DNA from: Halieaceae bacterium
GTDB lineage: Bacteria; Pseudomonadota; Gammaproteobacteria; Pseudomonadales; Halieaceae
Direction: 5' to 3'
Length of the DNA stretch: 37,423 bases
Assembly (NCBI GenBank): GCA_902547755.1
Contig: CACCPA010000014.1
Span: 1 to 37,423 of the forward strand
The notes beneath the pieces are model-generated. The model did not search any database, had not been told where the DNA came from, and was given only the letters and a program-made list of their open reading frames with translations. Of the stretch, positions 19,428-27,802 are shown in pieces. Every line of letters starts with the position of its first letter. Positions within the stretch are counted from its first letter, which is position 1. Made by a program: the position numbers and the translations under genes.

Positions 19428-21635
19428 ATGTTTCTTTTAACGGTACGCCCTGTGATCTCTCGCGCTCTACGTTGCTCTGCTTTAGTCTTCGCCCTCTCCT
19501 TTTTCCCTTTGCAAAGTTTTGGTGAACCGTCCGCTGACGCGGTGAGACTGTCGGATGCCCCCGTAATCGACGGCGATGTGCTGGGCGATGGCGCATGGGC
19601 GGAGCGAGCACTGAGTGGCTTCTGGCAACAGCGCCCAGTCGAGGGTGCGCCGTCAACACAGCAAACCGATGTCTACATCGGCTACACCGACACCACTTTG
19701 TATATCGGCGTCGTTGCTTACGATGATAATCCTGCGGGCATCATCGTCGCGGATAGTCGACGCGATGCGTCGCTAGATAATGGAGACAGTTTCAGTTTCA
19801 TCATTGACGCTTTTCGGGACCAGCAAAATGGCTTTGTCTTCGGCACTAACCCCGCCGGTATCGAATACGACGCGCAGGTGAGTAAGGAAGCGAGCGGCGC
19901 AATGAGTCGCGGAGCTGGCTTCAACTTGAACTGGGATACCAATTGGCAGGTTGCAACAAAGATAGGTGAATACGGTTGGTCTGCAGAGTTTGAAATACCC
20001 TTTAAGTCACTTCGCTTTGGTAATGCGGATGTCCAAAGCTGGGGCTTTAATTTCAAGCGCACAATCCGACGCAATAACGAAGTCGCCTACTGGGCGCCGA
20101 TATCTCGGCAATACAGTCTTTCACGCTTGGCGGACGCCGGTCGGGTGGGAGACATTTCGGCACCGCGACAGCGCAATCTAAAAATAACACCTTATGGTCT
20201 GGCAAAGGAGCGCAAGGGCAATCGTATCGAAAGCTTGAGTGAGCAGGAGTTGGGTTTTGATATCAAATACTCTGTGACGCCCAGTTTGACCTTGGATATG
20301 ACCTACAACACCGACTTTGCTCAAGTGGAGGTTGATGAGTTCCAGATTAACCTTGATCGATTCAGTCTATTTCTTCCTGAGCAGCGGCCCTTTTTCCTCG
20401 AGAACGCTGGGCAGTTTTCAGTGGGTATCTCACGCGAAGTAGAGCTTTTTTTCAGTCGGCGGATTGGTATTGCAAGTGACGGTAGTCAGATCCCGATCAG
20501 GGCAGGCGCAAGGCTATCTGGCAAGATTGGTGAGGCAACCAATGTAGGGTTTCTGCACATGCAGGCGGATGAGGTGCCTGGAGTTGCTCCGCAGACAGAT
20601 TTCAGCGTCGCGCGAGTCAGTCAGGAGTTCGACAACCGCTCGAGTCTTGGGTTTCTTCTGGTTCATAAAGAAGAAAACGGATCACTTGATGGCGGGCCTG
20701 ATCATTATAACCGCATGTACTCGGTCGATGGACAGTTAGGGTTGGGTGACGATGGCTTGTTATCGGGTTTCTTTGCGAAAACGGATACACCCGGTCTTAA
20801 TGGAGATGACACCGCCCTCCACCTTTCGGCGGCAGCGGATACGCAGGAGTGGTCTTACTCGGCAAGTTTCACGGAAGTGGGCAAAAACTTTAACCCCGAA
20901 GTGGGTTTCCTTCAGCGAACAGACTTTCAACGTGGTTGGTTATTTGCGCTCAAACGATGGCGCGATCCCTCGTGGAAACATCTACTTGAACTTCGACCAC
21001 ATATTGCCTATCGAGGATACTGGGGCGGCGATGGTCTTCACGAGACCGGGTTTCTGCACATAGATAACCACTGGGAGTGGAAGTCAGGCTTCGAGATCCA
21101 CACGGGTGTGAACTTGTTGCACGAAGGCGTGCGAGAGGACTTTGAGCTTGCGCCCGGACAAGTCGTAGAGGCCGGAGATTACGACGACGAAGAACTTCAG
21201 TTGGTGCTAATGACTGATGATAGCCAGCCGCTCTCCTTTGATATGACGGCAAAGATTGGCGGCTTCTTTGGCGGTGATCGTACTCAGCTTACCCCGAGTC
21301 TCAGATACCGCATTGGCGAGACGTTCAACGCACGGTTGGGTTGGACGTATAACGAGATTCAGCGTCCCAATAACCCTGAAAAACTTGAGATCAATGTGGG
21401 ATCGCTTCGGATGACCTATTCGTTCAGTCCCAAGGTATCGCTGCAGGCTTTGGTGCAGTACAACGATGCAATCGATGTTGTTGCCTCGAATATCCGATTT
21501 GCTTGGTTGACCTCGGCGGACGCAGGTTTCTACCTCGTCTATAACGAGATGCGAGATGATGATGTGGGCTTGTTCACTGAAAAGCGTCGTGAATGGATTT
21601 TGAAGTTTTCCCACACCTCTGATGTCTTTAACTAA
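19428..21635 (+). CDS. DUF5916 outer-membrane protein with CBM9-like N-terminal domain
   Basis: The 735-aa protein has a signal peptide (about 1-32, ending LQSFGE). A CBM9-like beta-sandwich (about 40-220) follows, with WAERALSGFWQQRP, VYIGYTDTTLYIGVVAYD and WSAEFEIPFKSLRFG. The long DUF5916 region (about 240-735) has alternating aromatic/polar strands typical of an outer-membrane beta-barrel, including FFLENAGQFSVG, and ends in an aromatic strand. Family members are often near peptidase or polysaccharide-use genes, but the substrate is not known. ATG 19428 lacks a clear ribosome-binding site; GTG 19449 is an alternative that keeps the signal peptide. Confidence 0.83.
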   Translation: MFLLTVRPVISRALRCSALVFALSFFPLQSFGEPSADAVRLSDAPVIDGDVLGDGAWAERALSGFWQQRPVEGAPSTQQTDVYIGYTDTTLYIGVVAYDDNPAGIIVADSRRDASLDNGDSFSFIIDAFRDQQNGFVFGTNPAGIEYDAQVSKEASGAMSRGAGFNLNWDTNWQVATKIGEYGWSAEFEIPFKSLRFGNADVQSWGFNFKRTIRRNNEVAYWAPISRQYSLSRLADAGRVGDISAPRQRNLKITPYGLAKERKGNRIESLSEQELGFDIKYSVTPSLTLDMTYNTDFAQVEVDEFQINLDRFSLFLPEQRPFFLENAGQFSVGISREVELFFSRRIGIASDGSQIPIRAGARLSGKIGEATNVGFLHMQADEVPGVAPQTDFSVARVSQEFDNRSSLGFLLVHKEENGSLDGGPDHYNRMYSVDGQLGLGDDGLLSGFFAKTDTPGLNGDDTALHLSAAADTQEWSYSASFTEVGKNFNPEVGFLQRTDFQRGWLFALKRWRDPSWKHLLELRPHIAYRGYWGGDGLHETGFLHIDNHWEWKSGFEIHTGVNLLHEGVREDFELAPGQVVEAGDYDDEELQLVLMTDDSQPLSFDMTAKIGGFFGGDRTQLTPSLRYRIGETFNARLGWTYNEIQRPNNPEKLEINVGSLRMTYSFSPKVSLQALVQYNDAIDVVASNIRFAWLTSADAGFYLVYNEMRDDDVGLFTEKRREWILKFSHTSDVFN

Positions 21636-21699
21636 GCGATAAGTTGTACCTATTAGGTAGGTCAGTTGATGCCTTGCAAACGTCCGTGGCTCGTGATTC

Positions 21700-21978
21700 T
21701 CAGGCGGGCAGGGTTTTGCGCCAGCGCGTCACAGTTACCTGCTCGAACAATCCTGCTTTTGCGTAAGGGTCTTGCTCACAGAACACCTCAGCTGTGGACT
21801 GGTCATCAAAGTCGATAATCAGCACGGACCCAATCATCTCGTCATTTGCATCGAGTAAGGGGCCTGCCGCAAAAAGGCGGTCCCCAAGTGCTCTCACCAT
21901 AGCTAAATGAGCTTCGCGGTTATCGAGTCGCATCTGCAACCGGCCCGGTTTATCTTTGCAAAGGATGTGATAAAGCAT
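21700..21978 (-). CDS. YciI-family protein
   Basis: A 92-aa ferredoxin-like alpha+beta protein. Recognisable features are MLYHILCKDKPG at the start, REAHLAMV with the conserved His (H24), GPLLD, and a DPYAKAGLF segment. In the family these surround a putative active-site His/Asp pair, but no common reaction is established. ATG 21978 is chosen because GGAG lies five bases upstream; an upstream GTG would add two residues. It converges on the DUF5916 gene. Confidence 0.83.
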   Translation of the reverse strand: MLYHILCKDKPGRLQMRLDNREAHLAMVRALGDRLFAAGPLLDANDEMIGSVLIIDFDDQSTAEVFCEQDPYAKAGLFEQVTVTRWRKTLPA

Positions 21979-22199
21979 GCGCACTCCGCGTTCAAAGTCT
22001 CAATGGGACTGTTTTAACTATACGCGCTTGCGGCGTTATTTTAATCTGGAACTGTTGAAAATCGCGGCGGCAATGGATAGGTACTCGACCATCCGTGTGT
22101 CATTAGATTGCGTAACGAAGTGTAAATCCGGTGGCGTAATCCCTAAATAAGGGCACAACGCTAACCACCCATCATTCTCGTTACATCCGGTGGTCTTCA
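21979..22199. other. Divergent spacer, YciI-like and DUF3422 genes
   Basis: The spacer presumably holds both promoters. An open frame on the minus strand (22036-22227, 63 codons) overlaps the DUF3422 start and shows no ribosome-binding site or family features; it is not called. No repeat or RNA gene seen. Confidence 0.4.
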
Positions 22200-23321
22200 A
22201 TGACGTCATCTGACTCTCTTTTGTCACGAGTGCGACTCAACAGTGAGTGGCATGCGCGACCGGTTGCAACCATGCCGGCGCCCTTTCGCTGTACCCATCA
22301 GGTTATCAAGCGAGCCAGCAACGCTACTGAAAGCCGGGAGGCCTTTAGCCAACTATGTACTCGCCACAGCCAGCCAGGCCCCAGTGAGGATAGTCGCTAT
22401 CACTTAGCGCAATTAGGCTCTGCGCTCATTAAGTGGGAGGGTCATACCGAGGCTGATTCGATTACCTGTTTGGTACCAGGTAATGGGTCGCCACTCTTCA
22501 GTAAATCAGCAAATCAGTTTGCGCCTAACGAGGTTGGCACTGTGTTTGGTGATGAGCTCGTTTGCGGCGTTAATGTCGAAGTTCTGAAGCAGGCGGCGGA
22601 GGATTTGGATATGGATTTCATTCGGGCAAGCCTGGGTTCAAATGAGATTTATGGTGGCCCTGTGACCGATGGTAAGGCATCACTCTGGACGAGTTTTCAC
22701 CTTGATGCAGATGGCTACTGTCGCATCGTGTTGATCGATCATGCATTACCTGACACAGCGTTGGTCCGGCTACTCCAGCGCGTACTAGAGACCGAGAGCT
22801 ATCGGTTGATGGCGGTTGAGGGTCTGCCCGTTGCCAGGACAACTATGGCAGAGCTCAATCAGCTTGAAAAAGAACTTGAGCCGCTCATGGACGAATTGAT
22901 GCAGTCACATGAGAATACTGATCACGAGTCATTGTTTATGATCTTATCCAATATGTCGGCCCGCATGGAGCACCTGGCAGCAGAGTCGAGCTATCGGTTT
23001 GCCGCCTCTCGTGCCTATTCACGCATTGTTGAGCAACGTTTAGCCGAGTTAGGCGAAGAGATGGGCTCACCGCAGTTGCGTTACTCCGCGTACTTGTTGC
23101 GAACTTTGCAACCCGCTATGCGCACCTGTGAGGCTGCGGAGCGCAGAATTGAAGAGCTCGCCCAGAGAGTTACACGTGCCATCACACTACAGAGCTCTGT
23201 CGTTGATTTGGTTCGCACTCGTCAGAGTCACGCGATGATGAAAACGATGGGAGATCACTTAGCGACGCAGATTCGCCTGCAGCAGGCAGTCGAGGGTTTT
23301 TCGACCTTTGTCATCAGCTAA
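22200..23321 (+). CDS. DUF3422 protein, cut short by TAA before its membrane anchor
   Basis: DUF3422 proteins are inner-membrane proteins of unknown function, usually about 420-430 aa with two C-terminal helices. This 373-aa product has the family N-terminus (SEWHARPVATMPAPFRCTHQV split in two), a soluble domain, then a long helical segment (about 205-365) ending QQAVEGFSTFVIS. TAA at 23319-23321 falls where relatives continue SYYxMGLL. The rest of the gene follows in the same frame (separate entry). The product as read would lack its anchor. Sequencing error, a recent nonsense mutation or readthrough all remain possible. Confidence 0.8.
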   Translation: MTSSDSLLSRVRLNSEWHARPVATMPAPFRCTHQVIKRASNATESREAFSQLCTRHSQPGPSEDSRYHLAQLGSALIKWEGHTEADSITCLVPGNGSPLFSKSANQFAPNEVGTVFGDELVCGVNVEVLKQAAEDLDMDFIRASLGSNEIYGGPVTDGKASLWTSFHLDADGYCRIVLIDHALPDTALVRLLQRVLETESYRLMAVEGLPVARTTMAELNQLEKELEPLMDELMQSHENTDHESLFMILSNMSARMEHLAAESSYRFAASRAYSRIVEQRLAELGEEMGSPQLRYSAYLLRTLQPAMRTCEAAERRIEELAQRVTRAITLQSSVVDLVRTRQSHAMMKTMGDHLATQIRLQQAVEGFSTFVIS

Positions 23322-23327
23322 TGCGCC

Positions 23328-23486
23328 ATGGGTCTTCTAGCGATATTGTTGGAAGCGGGCATCGCCGCGCAGTTGCTTGAGGTGAATCCAAAAATTGTTC
23401 TTGGCATCGCTGCCCCCATAGTTTTCTTCTCGGTCTGGGCGCTTACTCGCTGGACGCGTAAACGGGTAACACGCGCCTCCAAGTAA
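23328..23486 (+). pseudogene. C-terminal membrane part of DUF3422 gene, in frame after TAA
   Basis: ATG 23328 begins only six bases after the TAA of the preceding gene and in the same frame. It encodes 52 aa: MGLLAILLEAG, a loop, then a hydrophobic stretch IVLGIAAPIVFFSVWAL and a basic end (RWTRKRVTRASK). This is the membrane-anchor end expected for DUF3422. The combined frame, counting the stop, is about 428 codons, the normal family length. Reinitiation could produce it as a separate subunit, but no ribosome-binding site stands out. Confidence 0.72.
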
Positions 23487-23539
23487 CAAACGCCTCCAAA
23501 AATCGATTTCATGTGCTTTTTCGTTCTTGATTAGCCATC

Positions 23540-24691
23540 ATGACGGGCCACTCACTAATTCCGATTGGCAGCGGGCTCGAGCCTAAGTACGATCGCTCTG
23601 GTAGCAGTAAGTCGATGAGTGGTGGAATGAATAAGAACGAAAATGCCGACGCCCGCGTTGCTGAAGGTTATAATATTCCGGCTGTAGAGGCCTGGATAGA
23701 CGCAAACACCGCTTACTTCAAACCGCCATTCTCATGGACCCGATTGGAGGGCGGTCACTCTAATTTGACCTACAGGCTCGAGGATCAGTCAGGGAAGCGA
23801 GCTGTCATCCGGCGTCCACCTATGGGTGAGCTCTTGCCGAAAGCGCACGATATGAACCGAGAGTGGTCGTTAATCGCCGCTTTTGCTCCACAAGGATTTC
23901 CCGTACCCGAACCGATCGGTTTTTGCGAGGACCTGTCGATCACAGGAGCCCTGTTCTATGTGATGGGTTTTTCGGAGGGGCGGCCACTCTTCAGCAATGA
24001 AGATACGCTTTCTTGGGTGCCCGAGTCTCAGCGGGCCACCTTGGCGTATTCGTTCATTGATACCTTGGCCGACATGCATGTACTTGATCCCGATGCGATT
24101 GGGCTCTCAGGGCTTGGCAAGAAAGAGGACTACGTTGGGCGCCAAATTAAGGCCTGGTATCGTTCATGGGAATCATCCATCGCTTATGCGGAACTGGATG
24201 ACTCTCGCGCCCATGACTTCAAAGACTATTTCCTCGCCCATCAGCCGGAGCAAGTCAGAGCGAGCGTGGTTCACGGAGACTACTATTTGCACAATTGCTT
24301 GTTTGGCCAGAACTCAAAGGTTTCAGCGGTACTTGATTGGGAACTCGCGACACTGGGCGACCCGTTAGCGGATTTGGGTTACACCCTTCGTGCTTGGCCC
24401 GAGAGCGCCGACGACGCTCACCTAGAGCCCACGGCACCTACCGCAGTGCCGGGGTTCCCGTTCCGCGCCGAGTTGGCTCAACGCTATGCGGAGCGAACAG
24501 GATTTTCTGTGGATCTGCTCGATTATTACGTTGGATTTAATAACTGGAAGACAGCCGCTATTTTGCATGGCGTGTATGCGCGTTATCGCGCGGGTCAAAA
24601 GAGCACCGAGGGCGTCGACATGGACGGCCTGCGTGAGGGGATTTTGAAAGCCCTGAACGGCGCTGAGCGCGCCATTCATCGGCTTGGGTAG
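23540..24691 (+). CDS. Aminoglycoside-phosphotransferase-like (APH/ACAD10-type) kinase
   Basis: The 383-aa protein has an APH fold: RLEGGHSNLTYRL (nucleotide loop), AVIRRPP (Lys replaced by Arg context), the Brenner-type catalytic loop HGDYYLHNCLF, and metal-binding VLDWELATLGDPLADLGY. Bacterial relatives cluster with acyl-CoA dehydrogenase genes and are thought to phosphorylate hydroxyacyl-type substrates, which fits the acyl-CoA genes nearby. The start is unclear: ATG 23540, 23633 or 23648-region Met codons all precede the homology and none has a strong ribosome-binding site. The first was kept. Confidence 0.83.
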   Translation: MTGHSLIPIGSGLEPKYDRSGSSKSMSGGMNKNENADARVAEGYNIPAVEAWIDANTAYFKPPFSWTRLEGGHSNLTYRLEDQSGKRAVIRRPPMGELLPKAHDMNREWSLIAAFAPQGFPVPEPIGFCEDLSITGALFYVMGFSEGRPLFSNEDTLSWVPESQRATLAYSFIDTLADMHVLDPDAIGLSGLGKKEDYVGRQIKAWYRSWESSIAYAELDDSRAHDFKDYFLAHQPEQVRASVVHGDYYLHNCLFGQNSKVSAVLDWELATLGDPLADLGYTLRAWPESADDAHLEPTAPTAVPGFPFRAELAQRYAERTGFSVDLLDYYVGFNNWKTAAILHGVYARYRAGQKSTEGVDMDGLREGILKALNGAERAIHRLG

Positions 24692-24715
24692 CCAGGTCGA
24701 GTCGCTTTTGTATTA

Positions 24716-24940
24716 CTAGAGTCTGTTGAGCTCGAGCATTTTTCCCTCGTCGGTGTATTGAATAACGAACTGGCCTTGAACGCCTGACGGCGTAAAGAAT
24801 GGCTGAAGCATCGACCAGGGTAAATTGATCTTCTTGCCGTCGTTGGCGGTGACTTGTACGCGATTCTTCGCTCCGGTGTAGAAAACGCGCGCTTCATCGT
24901 ACTCAAGGTCAATTGAAAATATAGACTGCCTGACGGCCAT
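24716..24940 (-). CDS. DUF2835 family protein
   Basis: A 74-aa protein matching the small DUF2835 family of gammaproteobacteria. The diagnostic parts are YTGAKNRVQVTANDGKKINL and LPWSMLQPFFTPSGVQGQF, then FVIQYTDEGKMLELNRL. Function unknown. ATG 24940 is chosen because GGGGA lies eight bases upstream and the domain starts right after it. The frame stays open to a GTG at 25024, which would add 28 residues (with KHAIYDKNGVCKRY) that do not belong to the family core. Confidence 0.8.
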   Translation of the reverse strand: MAVRQSIFSIDLEYDEARVFYTGAKNRVQVTANDGKKINLPWSMLQPFFTPSGVQGQFVIQYTDEGKMLELNRL

Positions 24941-25115
24941 TTGGCTTTCCCCTGCTTCGGGCGGGCTGTAGCGTTTACAAACACCGTTCTTATCATAAAT
25001 CGCATGCTTGTGTGTCACCGCCACTCCTAGTCAGTTTCGGTTCAAACGTCGGGTTTTGATTGGCGGCACTGTGCGAACACAGTACCGTGTCTCTATAACG
25101 AGATCGGGAGACAAC

Positions 25116-25403
25116 ATGGACTTTTCAGATGTGGTGATAGACCAGATTAAAAATCCATTGGATGCATTGTGCGCTGATCTGATTAAAGCCGGTGAGCTAG
25201 ATCAATACCTCTTTTTCAATGGGGTATCTGAGATGATTGATGATGCTTCTGATGAGGGCGCGGTTATGATGGGCTGTATCGAGCTCGGTCGCTGCGCCTT
25301 CCTTGGCTTTACTTTCACACCCGATGTCGAACTACAGGTCACACGTATTCTCGATCACGCGATTGATTTGTCGTCGATCATGAGCGCTGACTCGATGCAG
25401 TAA
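25116..25403 (+). CDS. Hypothetical acidic cytosolic protein
   Basis: A 95-aa protein not recognised. GGGAG five bases before ATG 25116 supports the start, although the frame is open further upstream. It is acidic, mostly helical by appearance, with a Gly/Met/Cys-rich segment in the middle (AVMMGCIELGRCAFLGFTF) and no signal peptide or membrane helix. It is divergent from the DUF2835 gene. Confidence 0.6.
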   Translation: MDFSDVVIDQIKNPLDALCADLIKAGELDQYLFFNGVSEMIDDASDEGAVMMGCIELGRCAFLGFTFTPDVELQVTRILDHAIDLSSIMSADSMQ

Positions 25404-25545
25404 CGTGTTGCGGTTCTAATTAACCGATGAGGCGCAGTGCTGATTTGGGCATCACTCCTCATTCACTGCATACTGACACCTCATCATTGACGCCGAGCCG
25501 ATCGTAAGGATCGATGCTTGTCATAACATTAGTGGAGAGGTGGCC

Positions 25546-26274
25546 GTGTCGGGAACGGTTTTGATTTTGGGAGTTGGTGCGGCTGCGGGGGTTGGCGCAG
25601 CAGTCGCGCGCAAATTTGCCGGGGCCGGTTACCATGCAATGATCGCGGGTCGGACACTTGAGAAGCTCAGCGCTACCGAAGCGGAGATTAGTGGCGCCGG
25701 GGGCTCCATCGAATCTATTGTTGCCGATGTCACTTCGCAGGAGGACCAGCAGCGCGTTTTTGAGCTTGTTCGGGCGCGCAACGAGCCGCTGTCGGCTGTG
25801 ATCTACAATGCGGGGAGCAATCTTCCGATTAAGTTTAGTGACCTGTCCCCTGAGCAGTTTGAAGACTTTTGGCGCATAGGATGCTTCGGTGCGTTTTTAA
25901 GCTCTCGCCTCGCACTGCCACTGCTGTCCGAACAAGGCAAAGGTTCCCTATTTTTTACCGGCGCATCTGCGTCACTTCGGGGTCGACCGAACTTCGCCCA
26001 TTTTGCTGTGGCCAAGGCAGGACTTCGAAATCTCGCTCAAGCGCTCGCGCGTGAATACGGGCCTCAGGGTGTCCATGTTGCCCACGTCATCATCGACGGT
26101 GTGGTTAACGGCGATATTGTCCGCGGGCGTTTTGCAGACTTTTTGGAGTCGCTGGGTGATGATGGCGCATTAGATCCCGATGCGATCGCCGACGCATTTT
26201 GGGCACTGCATGCTCAGCCTGCCTCCGCATGGACGCATGAACTCGATTTAAGGCCTTACAAAGAGAGCTGGTGA
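25546..26274 (+). CDS. SDR-family oxidoreductase with Phe in place of the catalytic Tyr
   Basis: The 242-aa protein has a Rossmann N-terminus, GVGAAAGVG at 9-17, NAG at 88-90, TGASAS around 138-143, and the position of YxxxK read as F153-A-V-A-K157. The usual catalytic Tyr is therefore Phe, as in a subgroup of SDRs I recall with FASAK. It may bind NAD(P) but use different chemistry or act non-enzymatically. GTG 25546 is preferred over GTG 25540 because GGAG at 25534-25537 is too close to the latter. The stop overlaps a possible downstream GTG. Confidence 0.82.
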   Translation: MSGTVLILGVGAAAGVGAAVARKFAGAGYHAMIAGRTLEKLSATEAEISGAGGSIESIVADVTSQEDQQRVFELVRARNEPLSAVIYNAGSNLPIKFSDLSPEQFEDFWRIGCFGAFLSSRLALPLLSEQGKGSLFFTGASASLRGRPNFAHFAVAKAGLRNLAQALAREYGPQGVHVAHVIIDGVVNGDIVRGRFADFLESLGDDGALDPDAIADAFWALHAQPASAWTHELDLRPYKESW

Positions 26275-26489
26275 TCGGCATTCCCCATGCAGGTGGTGCC
26301 GAAATCAAGCTTCAGTTCGCAGCTAACCCTTCGAGGGTGTTGCGTGCTTGTGACGATGTAGCCCACACTCACTCCAGTCTTCAAAAAGAAGCCGCCTTCA
26401 GTGAACTTCGTTCACTCCTGAAAAAGAAAATGACTGTCGCTATTCGGGCGCGGAAGCCACGGCTTGCTGCGCCTTCACACGTTGTTTAA
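26271..26489 (+). CDS. Possible small basic protein coupled to the SDR gene
   Basis: GTG 26271 overlaps the SDR stop (GTGA), giving a 72-aa frame that ends just before the ribosome-binding site of the next gene. The product is basic towards the end (LLKKKMTVAIRARKPR). It resembles no family I know. Its second half contains the perfect inverted repeat at 26400-26416. Real translation is uncertain. Confidence 0.3.
   Translation: MIGIPHAGGAEIKLQFAANPSRVLRACDDVAHTHSSLQKEAAFSELRSLLKKKMTVAIRARKPRLAAPSHVV
26400..26416. repeat. Perfect 7-bp inverted repeat
   Basis: AGTGAAC and GTTCACT flank a TTC loop. A further TTCA/TGAA pair can close the base with a small bulge. It lies 89 bp before the secreted-protein gene. 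No T-tract follows on the plus strand, so a terminator is doubtful; a protein-binding site is possible. Confidence 0.4.
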
Positions 26490-26504
26490 ATAGGAGTGCA
26501 ACAC

Positions 26505-26801
26505 ATGATTTCCAATATCAAAGACACGCTGGTCGTTAGCCTGTTGATGATTGCCAGTTTATCTTTTGTCGAAAATGCCATTGCGGGACCATATAGCGGG
26601 GCTGTTTACCAAGGCGAGGAATTCTTAGGAACCTATGCTGCCGGGTTTGGCGATTGTCACGCGGTGCTTCAGCACCACCAAAATCAATTGGAGCTTTTGG
26701 GTTGGCAGGTTAATGAAGCGGTGTCGCGGAGCTGGGGCCTTGTTTTGGTCGCAGAGAAAAACGATGACCGACGGATCGTTATCCAGTGTAATTGGGGTTA
26801 G
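26505..26801 (+). CDS. Small secreted protein, function unknown
   Basis: A 98-aa precursor with a signal peptide (about 1-28, cleavage after ENAIA). The mature part of about 70 aa has two cysteines (FGDCHA, IQCNWG) that could form a disulfide. ATG 26505 has TAGGAG eight bases upstream, better than the in-frame GTG at 26496. The next gene starts two bases after its stop, so the two are probably co-expressed. Confidence 0.65.
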   Translation: MISNIKDTLVVSLLMIASLSFVENAIAGPYSGAVYQGEEFLGTYAAGFGDCHAVLQHHQNQLELLGWQVNEAVSRSWGLVLVAEKNDDRRIVIQCNWG

Positions 26802-26803
26802 TG

Positions 26804-27136
26804 ATGGGTTTTAACTCTCGGTTTACCACCAAGCCTGCTGCGGCCAAGTCCGCTGTGAAAAAGCCTTCTGTGTCCAAACCTTTTGCGAATAGTGTCTATG
26901 AACACGAGGTGGTGGACCACACTCCGCTAAGGCCATCCGATCGGTCGCGGCAATCGGAAGCACCCTATGCTAATGACGGTCGGTTCTCTTCTCCCAAGAT
27001 TCCAAGACTGGGAAAGGAGCAGATATCCGTCGTGGCTGCAGGTGGCATCTTATTGCTTATATACAGCGCTTTACCCGAGGCATTGCCCTTGGGTGTTATC
27101 GGTCGATCGACAACTCTGCTTGGTACTGTGCTCTAG
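26804..27136 (+). CDS. Small protein with basic N-terminus and C-terminal membrane helix
   Basis: A 110-aa protein, unrecognised. The first 75 residues are polar and Lys/Ser/Pro-rich (KPAAAKSAVKKPSVSKP). A hydrophobic stretch (about 77-92, ISVVAAGGILLLIYSALP) near the C-terminus is a probable tail anchor. The start follows the secreted-protein stop by two bases, suggesting coupling. Confidence 0.55.
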   Translation: MGFNSRFTTKPAAAKSAVKKPSVSKPFANSVYEHEVVDHTPLRPSDRSRQSEAPYANDGRFSSPKIPRLGKEQISVVAAGGILLLIYSALPEALPLGVIGRSTTLLGTVL

Positions 27137-27177
27137 CGTAAAGTTTGGTAGTCGAGAGTGGATGCTAAGGGTCCTGC

Positions 27178-27739
27178 TTGGATCAAATCCGAGGCAAATG
27201 CGACGGTCGCGACATTAATTATGTTTTGGCTGACGAGAAGTGCTACTGTGAAGCTTCAGTCTTAACCAAGTGGTGTGGTAAAACAATGATGCACTCAGAG
27301 CTTGGGTACAGATTGCTCAGGGCCGAACAGGTCAGTCTCGAAAAGCAAATCATTTGGTCATTGTCGCGTTGGCGCGTTTACGGTGATAGAGATGATTTCA
27401 AAAGAGGCATGACCGGTTTAGATCAATTGGGACTGCTAAAGTCACTTGATGCCATGCGTGACGACCGCTCGTTTTTTTGATTCCACCACTGCCGGCCAAC
27501 GAACGCAAGTACCTTATATTGGTCGCAACAGGCGCGCAGCTGGAATAGTCCTCTTGTCGTTCATGGCGCGATACTCACGATGGCAACGAGGGTTTTTGAT
27601 AGGTCTTGAGTTTGGTGCCCAGGAGAGGATTCAGAGATTTCTAGAAGCCTTATTTTTACTCAATAGAATCAATACTCTAGCGCATCTAAGCAAGCAATTC
27701 TATCAGGAAAACTATCAAGTAATAGGGCGGGGTAGGTGA
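27178..27739 (+). pseudogene. Possible gene split by a +1 frameshift at a T7 run
   Basis: One frame (27178-27480, TTG start, 100 aa) stops with TTTTTTTGA. The next frame then reads on coherently to 27739 with FFDSTTAGQRTQVPYIGRN, LLSFMARYSRWQRGF and an amphipathic end. With six T instead of seven (27472-27478) they would form one protein of about 190 aa. No family was recognised and the first frame has no clear ribosome-binding site. A 35-codon frame at 27158-27265 competes with its start. The stretch may be a decayed gene. Confidence 0.4.
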
Positions 27740-27802
27740 CCATAGCCCCTCCCGTATATGTATACATGTGGGTTCAGAAGTTGAGGAGGCTTTGGGTGTC
27801 TA

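Noticed and set aside
22036-22227. 63-codon minus-strand frame in the spacer before the DUF3422 gene
   Set aside because: It overlaps the DUF3422 start, has no ribosome-binding site and shows no recognisable features.
12159-23486. Stop-codon reassignment suggested by two in-frame TAA codons
   Set aside because: Many intact genes here (hflK, hisZ, purA, hfq) end in TAA at the expected length, so TAA is a normal stop.
24941-25024. N-terminal extension of the DUF2835 protein
   Set aside because: The family core and a good ribosome-binding site start at ATG 24940; the extension has neither.
27158-27265. 35-codon frame from GTG 27158 with a hydrophobic middle
   Set aside because: It competes with the frame at 27178, lacks a clear ribosome-binding site and is too short to judge.
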